Below, piece by piece: positions 1-5,409 of a stretch of DNA of 8,458 nucleotides. This DNA is from Chloroflexota bacterium (GTDB lineage: Bacteria > Chloroflexota > Limnocylindria > P2-11E). Every line of letters begins with the position of its first letter. Positions within the stretch are counted from its first letter, which is position 1. The DNA lies in contig VBEU01000183.1 of assembly GCA_005883775.1 (NCBI GenBank), forward strand, positions 1-8,458, given 5' to 3'. The translations under genes and the position numbers were made by a program. The notes under the pieces are model-generated. The model was not told the origin of the DNA and did not search any database. It worked only from the letters and a program-made list of their open reading frames with translations.

Positions 1-198
1 GACCTCGTGGAGTGCGAGCGCGTGGCCGCGCTTTCGATCAAGCCACCAGACCCCGGCCGACGTCACGACGAGAAACGTCAAGGCGACGGCCGCGAGGGGC
101 ACGACTCCCTGCCCACCGAGCCACAGCCAGGCCACCGCTCCGAGGAACGCGCCGAGACGCCCCACCAGCAGCGGGTCGCGTGGAAAAAGTCCCCGCAT
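1..198 (-). CDS. Unidentified membrane protein, N-terminal part only (runs off left edge)
   Basis: The minus strand is open from an ATG at 198 to the window edge, giving 66 residues that begin MRGLFPRDPL. Residues about 13-28 and 32-52 form two hydrophobic helices, separated by a short Gly-rich turn (LGGQG) and followed by a basic WLDRKRGH stretch. That is the usual pattern of a two-helix membrane anchor with cytoplasmic positive residues. An in-frame TAG lies eight codons before the ATG and no other start lies between, so the start is well constrained. No good Shine-Dalgarno is visible. The sequence TACCTAT about 12 bases upstream could be a -10 element of a nearly leaderless transcript; this is a guess. 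What follows the anchor lies outside the window, so no function is assigned. It is transcribed divergently from the small membrane protein to its right. Confidence 0.6.
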   Translation of the reverse strand, partial: MRGLFPRDPLLVGRLGAFLGAVAWLWLGGQGVVPLAAVALTFLVVTSAGVWWLDRKRGHALALHEV

Positions 199-248
199 CC
201 CGCCGTGACGATAGGTACGCTAATCGCCTCGCAGGTATCAGAGTCGTA

Positions 249-254
249 GGGAGG
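249..254 (+). promoter_or_regulatory. Strong Shine-Dalgarno (GGGAGG) preceding a GTC codon
   Basis: GGGAGG is followed by five bases and then GTC (260-262), in the same frame as the small membrane protein at 314-616. No ATG, GTG or TTG lies within normal spacing of this site. It suggests translation begins at or near 260 from a non-canonical codon, or that the GTC is a base error for GTG. Confidence 0.4.
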
Positions 255-313
255 CCGCCGTCCACACCACCCTCGGTACCGCACTCGCCGGCCTGATCCT
301 CGGGCTCGTCGCT

Positions 314-616
314 GTGCCGCTCTTCACGACAGCCTTCCCACTGGCGGTCGTGGCGATTGCCGCTCTCGTCGGCCTGGCCACGTTGCAGCGGGCCTCACGC
401 GCGCTGGGCGGAGGCTTCCTCGTCGCGTTCGGTTTGTGGTGGGTCTACTACGTTCGAGAGGCCGTCGAACGATGCGATGCGTTCAACCGACAGCCGAACG
501 GAAGCTGCGCGATCTACGGCACTCCGGAGCAGCTCGCGCTCGCGGGATGCGTCGTCCTCCTGGGCACTTTCCTCGTCGTCATTGCCCTACGCCGGGAGAC
601 GGCTAGGGCGGCGTAG
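314..616 (+). CDS. Small multi-helix membrane protein of unknown function
   Basis: The coordinates use the first standard start, a GTG at 314, giving 100 residues. Hydrophobic helices lie at about 5-24, 33-49 and 72-92. A polar loop between the last two carries two cysteines (C54, C65) that could pair. The frame stays open upstream to a TAA at 221-223. The added residues from about 260 (VHTTLGTALAGLILGLVA) would complete a first membrane helix, use strongly GC-ending codons, and sit behind a good Shine-Dalgarno. I therefore think the true protein is about 118 residues with four helices, even though no standard start codon is found there. It is convergent with the cupin gene and the two overlap by 14 bases at their 3' ends. 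I do not recognise a family. Confidence 0.6.
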   Translation: MPLFTTAFPLAVVAIAALVGLATLQRASRALGGGFLVAFGLWWVYYVREAVERCDAFNRQPNGSCAIYGTPEQLALAGCVVLLGTFLVVIALRRETARAA

Positions 617-968
617 CGGCGCCGTTCGCGCCGGGCCGCGGAAGATCGGTCCGCGGCGGAGCGAAGACCTGCACCACCTGGGTGATCTCCTCGAAGACGC
701 GCGCGCCGTGTGCGGTCCCGGCGGGAATCCGGAAAGTATCGCCGACCATGAGGATGCGCTGCTCGCCCGCGACGACCATCGCGAGCGATCCTTTCACCAC
801 CACGCCGAACTGCTCCACGTTGTGTTTGTGCGTCTCGACGATCGTCCGCGGCGTGTAGTCATAGACGATGAGGGTCGCGTGCTCCGCCTGGACGACGCGG
901 CCCTTCACGCCGGGATGGGGCTCGATCAGAGGAAGGTCGCGCGGGCTCGCGTAGTACAGCTTCGGCAT
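603..968 (-). CDS. Single-domain cupin protein
   Basis: This is a 121-residue small beta-barrel of the cupin superfamily. Cupin motif 1 is recognisable around residues 39-60, with HxH at H47 and H49, an acidic or amide ligand candidate at E52 or Q53, and G60. Motif 2 is at 76-87 (GDTFRIPAGTAH), with the PAG turn and H87. These residues would form the usual three-His plus Glu/Gln metal site. The last roughly 18 residues are Pro/Arg/Ala-rich and probably disordered. The ATG lies 15 bases after the clpX stop without an obvious Shine-Dalgarno, so it is probably expressed from the clpP-clpX transcript. The substrate cannot be told from sequence; single-domain cupins range from isomerases and dioxygenases to sugar-binding or regulatory proteins. 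Its stop overlaps the stop of the convergent membrane-protein gene. Confidence 0.85.
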   Translation of the reverse strand: MPKLYYASPRDLPLIEPHPGVKGRVVQAEHATLIVYDYTPRTIVETHKHNVEQFGVVVKGSLAMVVAGEQRILMVGDTFRIPAGTAHGARVFEEITQVVQVFAPPRTDLPRPGANGAATPP

Positions 969-983
969 GAGTGAGGAGCGGCG

Positions 984-2258
984 CTAGGACGCGGTGGCCT
1001 CGTCGCTCTCGAGCACCTGCTGTTCGTTCTTCGAGAGGAGGAGCGGCTTCATGCGGCCCTCGATCGAATCGCCCGTGACGACGACCTTCCGGATGTTCGT
1101 GCTCGACGGGATCTCGTACATGACGTCGAGCAGCACCTCTTCGATGATCGTCCGGAGTCCGCGGGCGCCGGTCTTCCGTTTCGCCGCGCCCTTCGCCGCC
1201 GCTTGCAGCGCATCCGGCGTGAGCTGCAGCTCCACTTTGTCGAGCGCGAGGAACTTCTGGTACTGCTTCACGATCGCGTTCTTCGGCTCGGTGAGGATCC
1301 GCATGAGGTCGCCCTCGTCGAGCGCCTGGAGCGGTACGACGACCGGGAGCCGGCCGACGAACTCGGGGATGAGACCGTACTTCAAAAGATCGTCGGGCAT
1401 GACCTGCTCGAGGATCGCCGACGTCTCCTTGGTGTTGTCGCGGAGAGTCGCGCCGAAGCCCATCGTCTTCTTTCCGACGCGCGCCTCGACGATCTTCTCG
1501 AGACCCTCGAACGCGCCGCCGCACACGAAGAGGATGTTCGTCGTGTCGATCTGGATGAAGTCCTGATGCGGATGCTTACGACCGCCCTGCGGCGGAACAT
1601 TCGCGACGGTCCCCTCGAGGATCTTCAGGAGCGCCTGCTGGACGCCCTCGCCGGAGACGTCGCGCGTGATCGACGGGTTGTCGCCCTTGCGCGCGATCTT
1701 ATCGATCTCATCGATGTAGATGATCCCGCGCTGCGCGCGGTTGAGGTCGAAGTCGGCCGCTTGGATGAGCCGGAGCAGGATGTTCTCGACGTCCTCACCG
1801 ACGTAACCGGCTTCGGTGAGGCTCGTGGCGTCGGCGATGGAGAACGGGACATCGAGGATGCGCGCGAGCGTCTGAGCAAGGAGCGTCTTGCCGCATCCGG
1901 TCGGACCGATGAGCAGCACGTTCGACTTCCCGAGCTCGACGTCGTCCACCCGGTGGCCCGCGCCCACGCGCTTGTAGTGGTTGTAGACGGCGACCGATAG
2001 CACGCGCTTCGCCTTGTCCTGACCGATGACGTACTGATCAAGGATCTCGTTGATGCGCCGCGGGCTGGGGACCTTCGCGCCGAGTGTCCGGGCCTTCGGT
2101 GTCTCCATGAATTCTTCGTCGACGATCTCGCGACAGAGCGTGATGCACTCGTCGCAGATGTAGACGCCCTGGCCCGCGATGAGCTTGCGGACCTGATCCT
2201 GGCTCTTGCCGCAGAAGGAGCAGCGGTAGGGCTTACCGCCCTTCGCGGTTGTTGTCAT
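984..2258 (-). CDS. clpX: ATP-dependent Clp protease ATP-binding subunit ClpX
   Basis: This is a complete 424-residue ClpX, the AAA+ hexameric unfoldase that recognises tagged substrates and threads them into ClpP in the cytoplasm. The N-terminal zinc-binding domain has C13, C16, C35 and C38. The AAA+ module has Walker A GPTGCGKT (118-125), pore-1 loop GYVG (151-154), Walker B IIYIDEID (179-186), RKH pore loop (227-229), arginine finger in VGRLP (R303) and sensor-2 in GARGL (R366). The ClpP-docking loop reads MGF (266-268) instead of the common IGF or LGF, a conservative change. Length is typical for the family. The ATG is three bases after the clpP stop with no independent Shine-Dalgarno, so translation is probably coupled to clpP. 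A cupin gene follows 15 bases after the stop. All catalytic and docking elements are present, so ClpX itself looks functional even though its neighbour ClpP is abnormal. Confidence 0.98.
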   Translation of the reverse strand: MTTTAKGGKPYRCSFCGKSQDQVRKLIAGQGVYICDECITLCREIVDEEFMETPKARTLGAKVPSPRRINEILDQYVIGQDKAKRVLSVAVYNHYKRVGAGHRVDDVELGKSNVLLIGPTGCGKTLLAQTLARILDVPFSIADATSLTEAGYVGEDVENILLRLIQAADFDLNRAQRGIIYIDEIDKIARKGDNPSITRDVSGEGVQQALLKILEGTVANVPPQGGRKHPHQDFIQIDTTNILFVCGGAFEGLEKIVEARVGKKTMGFGATLRDNTKETSAILEQVMPDDLLKYGLIPEFVGRLPVVVPLQALDEGDLMRILTEPKNAIVKQYQKFLALDKVELQLTPDALQAAAKGAAKRKTGARGLRTIIEEVLLDVMYEIPSSTNIRKVVVTGDSIEGRMKPLLLSKNEQQVLESDEATAS

Positions 2259-2261
2259 GGT

Positions 2262-2828
2262 CTAGCGGGCCGCCACCGGCTCTCGAGCTGGCTCGCGATT
2301 GACTTCGTCGGCCTTGGCGATCGAGATGAGCGATTCCTTGCCGACGAAGATCTCGTCGATGAGCCCGTACTCGCGCGCCTCTTCCGCGCTCATGAAGCGG
2401 TCACGGTCGACGTCACGACGCACCTTGTCGGCCGGCTGGCCGGTGTGGTGCGCAAGGATGCGCATGAGCTTCTCGACGAGAGTCTCGAGCTCCTTGACCT
2501 GGATGAGCACGTCGGGAGTGTTGCCGCGGAAGCCTCCTGAGCCCTGGTGGATCATGATCCGCGAGTTCGGAAGGGCGTACCGCTTGCCCTTCGCGCCGGC
2601 GGCGAGTAGCACCGCGCCCATCGAAGCCGCCTGGCCGATACAGATCGTGTTCACGGGCGCCTTTAGGTACTGCATGGTGTCGTAGATCGCGAGCTTGGCC
2701 ATCGTGTCCTCGATGGCATCGCCGATGAAGATGATCCGCTCCTTCAGGAGGCGCGAGAAGATGTCGTACGCCCGCTCGCCGCGGCCGGACTGCTCGATGA
2801 CCATCGGCACGTAGTTCCGCGTCGTCAA
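2262..2828 (-). CDS. clpP: ATP-dependent Clp protease proteolytic subunit ClpP, internally shortened
   Basis: From a TTG at 2828 this gives 188 residues starting MTTRNYVPMVIEQ, which matches the usual ClpP mature N-terminus. AGGAGG lies six bases before the TTG. An in-frame ATG at 2921 would add 31 unrelated residues and has no ribosome site. Catalytic residues are S69 (GQAASMGA), H94 (MIHQ) and D139 (RRDVDRDRF), so the triad is intact. Between the family motifs at residues 39-44 (IEDTMA) and 46-53 (LAIYDTMQ) only one residue, K45, is present. Ordinary ClpPs have about 33 there: helix B, a core strand and the SPGG(S/V) loop that forms the oxyanion hole. The net loss is about 32 residues (96 bases), in frame. 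The lost segment also contributes to the hydrophobic pocket where ClpX docks. The C-terminus has a charged extension of about 25 residues. It may be inactive, a regulatory subunit, or the product of an assembly or strain deletion. clpX follows after three bases. Confidence 0.93.
   Translation of the reverse strand: MTTRNYVPMVIEQSGRGERAYDIFSRLLKERIIFIGDAIEDTMAKLAIYDTMQYLKAPVNTICIGQAASMGAVLLAAGAKGKRYALPNSRIMIHQGSGGFRGNTPDVLIQVKELETLVEKLMRILAHHTGQPADKVRRDVDRDRFMSAEEAREYGLIDEIFVGKESLISIAKADEVNREPAREPVAAR
2694..2699 (-). other. Junction of the missing SPGG segment in clpP
   Basis: These codons (A44-K45) join the end of the GDAIEDTMA segment directly to LAIYDTMQ. In ordinary ClpPs a helix, a strand and the SPGG loop lie between them. 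The sequence across the junction (GCCAAGCTCGCG) keeps the frame. CTCG could be microhomology left by one clean 96-base deletion, because both MANL(V/I) and GLAIYD normally carry a Leu codon there. The deletion is inferred from my memory of the family consensus, not from an alignment. Confidence 0.8.
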
Positions 2829-2834
2829 GAGCAC

Positions 2835-2840
2835 CCTCCT
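2835..2840 (-). promoter_or_regulatory. Shine-Dalgarno AGGAGG deciding the clpP TTG start
   Basis: A perfect AGGAGG on the minus strand ends six bases before TTG 2828. It is the best ribosome site near clpP and places the start exactly where the conserved N-terminus begins. A GTG two codons before the TTG abuts the site and is too close to be used well. Confidence 0.75.
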
Positions 2841-2846
2841 CGCGGG

Positions 2847-2860
2847 TTGAGCCTGTTCAA
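2847..2860. promoter_or_regulatory. Candidate operator: dyad TTGA-N6-TCAA upstream of clpP
   Basis: A 14-base inverted repeat with four-base arms lies in the clpP leader. A possible minus-strand -10 element, TACACT (2868-2863), is just upstream; if it is used, transcription would start near 2856, inside the dyad, which would suit a repressor site. No convincing -35 is visible. The dyad is not the CIRCE or CtsR consensus. Four-base arms occur often by chance. Confidence 0.2.
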
Positions 2861-2965
2861 AGAGTGTACGGCAGTCGATTGACGCCGACGCGCGATTTCC
2901 GGGCTTGATCTCGGTTGCCATTCGGGATCAGAGGTGTAGGCATGTCCACCTGACAGGCGAGCCAG

Positions 2966-2971
2966 TACGAT
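2966..2971 (+). promoter_or_regulatory. Candidate -10 element (TACGAT) for the kinase operon
   Basis: TACGAT matches four of six positions of the sigma-70 -10 consensus and lies 21 bases before the kinase ATG at 2993, leaving a leader of about 15 bases. The -35 position (about 2943-2948, TGTCCA) is poor. It is the best candidate in the divergent clpP-kinase region, but weak. Confidence 0.25.
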
Positions 2972-2992
2972 TCGCGCCGACGACAGGAGAGA

Positions 2993-5047
2993 ATGCGTAA
3001 GCTTCCGCGCTCGCTGCGCTTCTACGTGGCGGCGTCGACCCTCTACGCCGCGGTGGTCTTCTTCGCTGTCCAGTTCATTTACACGATCCAGCTCACCCAG
3101 AGCGGGATCCTCGTCGCCGAGCGTGATAGCGGCGACGTCCTCTCATCGATCCAGATCGTGTCGTTCATCGTCTGGCTAGGCATCAGCCTCATCGCGGCGG
3201 CGGTCATGCATCGCCTCGCGACCGAGCTTGCCGGCGCGAAGAGCGCCGAGGAAGAAGCCAAGATCGCGGGGGAACAGAAAGAACAGGAGCTCGGGTCGAT
3301 CTTTGGTCTCTCGGCGGCGGTCGCCGGCCCACTCGACCTCGAGCAGATCGGCGGCTACTTCGTCGCGGCGATCCGTGGCGCGTTACCGACAGACATGACC
3401 CTCGCGCTCATCGTGTACGACGACGTGCTCGAGGCATTTCGCACCGTGGCAGCGGATGGTCCGCGCGCGGCGACGCTTCAAGGGAAGAGCTATTCGACCG
3501 TCGCCCTTCCGGCCGTCGTGCGCACACGCGTCATCGATCATCGGCAGTCGCTTCTCCTCGCCGACGACCAAGCGCACGCCGACATGTGGAAGAAAATCGT
3601 CGAGGAGCTGCCTGCTCTCGCGACGGCGACGTCCTTCGCCGCGCTGCCGCTCGTGTCGCGCGAACGCCTCGTCGGAGCGCTCCTTCTCATCGGCGAGGGG
3701 ATCGACGATCTCATCGCGGACAAAGTCCAGCTTCCGATGATCATGGGGCAGTACGTCGCGGGCTCCATTCACAGCGCGCTCTCCGTCAAGGAGGCCGAGG
3801 CGCGCGCGGAGCGCGAGGCGCTTGTGAACCGGATCGCGCAACGCGCCCGGGCGAGCCTCGATCCCGAGGAGATCCTTCGCGGCACCGTGGACGAGCTCGC
3901 GAAGGTGCTCGACGTTTCCCGCGCTCTCGTCTGCACCGGCGCGACGGAGGATGACCTCGCCGTAACGTACGAGTGGGACGCGACCAGCGTCGCGCCCGTG
4001 GGGATCGGGGCCAAGCACGTACCCATCGCGCGCCTCGCCGCTCGGCTCGGACGCACGGTCATCGTGACCGACGTCCGCAAAGATCGACGGTTCACCGATC
4101 CGCGCGCGGCCGAGGATGTGATCCAGCAGGACGTCATCGCGGCCGCCGCGACCCCAATCCGCGTCGGAGGTCAGCTCGCCGGCGCCCTTTCGTTCTCGCA
4201 GGTCGACCGCTCCCGAGAGTGGACGGCCGATGACGTCCGCCTCATCGAGGCCGTCGCGCAAGAGCTTCGCGTCGCGATCACGGCGGCCGAGGCCTTCGAG
4301 CGCCAGCGCGCCGCGGTCGCCGAGCTCGAGCGGCTGAACCGAGCGAAGAGCGATTTCGTTTCGATCGTCAGCCACGAGTTCCGCACGCCGCTCACGGGCA
4401 TTCAGGGCTTCTCGGAGATGATGGCTGGCGAGGACCTCACTCTCGAGGAGATGCGCGAGTACGCCGGCGATATCAACAAGGACGCTCACCGGCTCAATCG
4501 GATGATCACCGAGATGCTGGACCTCGACAAGATGGAATCGGGGCGCATGCAGCTCCATCGCGAGCCACTCGATCTGAATGCGATCGTAAGCGACGCCGTC
4601 GATCACATGCGCCCGAACGCACCGCGGCATGCGGTTTCCGTGCGGCTCGATCCGCTCGTGGGCGAGATGAACGGAGACCGCGACAAGCTCACCCAGGTGA
4701 TGGCCAACCTGTTGAGCAACGCCGTGAAGTACTCACCGAACGGGGGCGAGATCGTGGTCAGCACCCGCGCCGAAAGAGGCGCGGCGCACGTGGTGGTGCG
4801 CGACCACGGCATGGGTATCCCCAAGGCGTCGCTCGAGGCGATCTTCGAGCGGTACGGCCGGGTGGAATCGCTGGCGACGCGTCACATCCAGGGGACGGGC
4901 CTCGGCCTTCCGATCGTTCGCCAGATCGTCCAGCTCCATGGCGGGACGGTCTGGGCCGAGAGCAGCGTCGGTGAGGGCTCGGTCTTCCACGTGAGGCTTC
5001 CACGAGGCGCCGCTCTGATCTCGGCCGCCGCGGAGGCGGCGTCGTGA
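2993..5047 (+). CDS. Membrane-anchored GAF-GAF sensor histidine kinase
   Basis: This 684-residue protein has two membrane helices at about 11-32 and 53-71, with only a 20-residue external loop, so sensing is probably internal. A charged, probably coiled linker follows (79-100). Two GAF-like domains follow at roughly 101-262 and 285-432, the second starting after a helical linker rich in Ala/Glu/Arg. HisKA carries the phosphoacceptor in SHEFRTPL (H461). The ATPase domain has the N box with N572 and N576, G1 DHGMGIP (D604), an F-box-like FERYGR (618-623) and G2 GTGLGLP (634-640). All residues expected for autophosphorylation are present. No HAMP or PAS domain is evident. AGGAGA lies at 2985-2990, very close to the ATG. 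The stop overlaps the GTG of the receiver gene by four bases (GTGA), so the receivers are its likely partners. The ligand of the GAF domains is unknown. Confidence 0.95.
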   Translation: MRKLPRSLRFYVAASTLYAAVVFFAVQFIYTIQLTQSGILVAERDSGDVLSSIQIVSFIVWLGISLIAAAVMHRLATELAGAKSAEEEAKIAGEQKEQELGSIFGLSAAVAGPLDLEQIGGYFVAAIRGALPTDMTLALIVYDDVLEAFRTVAADGPRAATLQGKSYSTVALPAVVRTRVIDHRQSLLLADDQAHADMWKKIVEELPALATATSFAALPLVSRERLVGALLLIGEGIDDLIADKVQLPMIMGQYVAGSIHSALSVKEAEARAEREALVNRIAQRARASLDPEEILRGTVDELAKVLDVSRALVCTGATEDDLAVTYEWDATSVAPVGIGAKHVPIARLAARLGRTVIVTDVRKDRRFTDPRAAEDVIQQDVIAAAATPIRVGGQLAGALSFSQVDRSREWTADDVRLIEAVAQELRVAITAAEAFERQRAAVAELERLNRAKSDFVSIVSHEFRTPLTGIQGFSEMMAGEDLTLEEMREYAGDINKDAHRLNRMITEMLDLDKMESGRMQLHREPLDLNAIVSDAVDHMRPNAPRHAVSVRLDPLVGEMNGDRDKLTQVMANLLSNAVKYSPNGGEIVVSTRAERGAAHVVVRDHGMGIPKASLEAIFERYGRVESLATRHIQGTGLGLPIVRQIVQLHGGTVWAESSVGEGSVFHVRLPRGAALISAAAEAAS

Positions 5048-5409
5048 GCAAGGTCGTCTTCTGCGAGGACGATCCCATGATCCGGAAGCTCGTCCAGACG
5101 GCGATGCGGTCGACCAGTCACGACGTGCACATCGCGGAGGATGGCAAGCAGGGACTGGAGCTCATAGGGCACCTGCGCCCTGACGTAGTCTTCAGTGACG
5201 TGGCGATGCCCGTGATGGATGGTTTCGAGCTGGCCGACGCGATGCGCGCGAGATCGGACCTCGCGCATATACCGATCGTCTTCATGACGGCGTCGGTGCA
5301 ACGCGAACAGGTCGAAGAGTGCTTCCGTCACGGCGCTGCCGGCCATCTGGCCAAACCGTTCACGATGTCCGAGCTACGCGCCCGCGTTGCGCAGTTCCTG
5401 AAGAGCTAG
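5044..5409 (+). CDS. Single-domain response regulator (CheY-like receiver)
   Basis: This is a 121-residue stand-alone receiver domain with no output domain. The acidic pocket is E8-D9-D10, the phosphoacceptor is D52 in SDVAMPVMDG, the switch residue is T82 in MTAS, and the conserved lysine is K104 in AKPF. All are canonical, so it should accept phosphate from H461 of the upstream kinase. The GTG start overlaps the kinase stop (GTGA) and has GGAGG at 5032-5036, seven bases upstream. It may act by protein-protein contact or as a phosphate shuttle or sink between the kinase and the second receiver encoded next. The following gene starts on the last base of its stop codon. Confidence 0.93.
   Translation: MSKVVFCEDDPMIRKLVQTAMRSTSHDVHIAEDGKQGLELIGHLRPDVVFSDVAMPVMDGFELADAMRARSDLAHIPIVFMTASVQREQVEECFRHGAAGHLAKPFTMSELRARVAQFLKS

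Noticed and set aside
357..974. Open frame of 205 codons on the plus strand
   Set aside because: It runs out of frame through the small membrane protein and antisense through the cupin, both of which have real protein features.
1203..2000. Open frame of 265 codons on the plus strand
   Set aside because: It is antisense to clpX and its composition is a shadow pattern without motifs.
2262..2828. ClpP as a ClpR-like subunit that has lost its triad
   Set aside because: Ser, His and Asp of the triad are all present; what is lost is the oxyanion-loop segment.
2829..2921. N-terminal extension of ClpP starting at ATG 2921
   Set aside because: The 31 extra residues are unlike ClpP and the ATG has no ribosome site, while AGGAGG plus TTG 2828 gives the conserved N-terminus.
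2829..2992. CIRCE or CtsR heat-shock operator upstream of clpP
   Set aside because: Neither the TTAGCACTC-N9-GAGTGCTAA arms nor the CtsR heptad repeat is present.
3383..4630. Long open frame (415 codons) on the minus strand
   Set aside because: It lies antisense to the histidine kinase, is rich in Arg/Asp/His and has no family motif. It is a shadow of high-GC codon bias in the real gene.
5319..5408. Upstream start for the receiver-ATPase gene
   Set aside because: The extra 30 residues are read out of frame through the end of the CheY-like gene; GTG 5409 starts exactly at the receiver fold.
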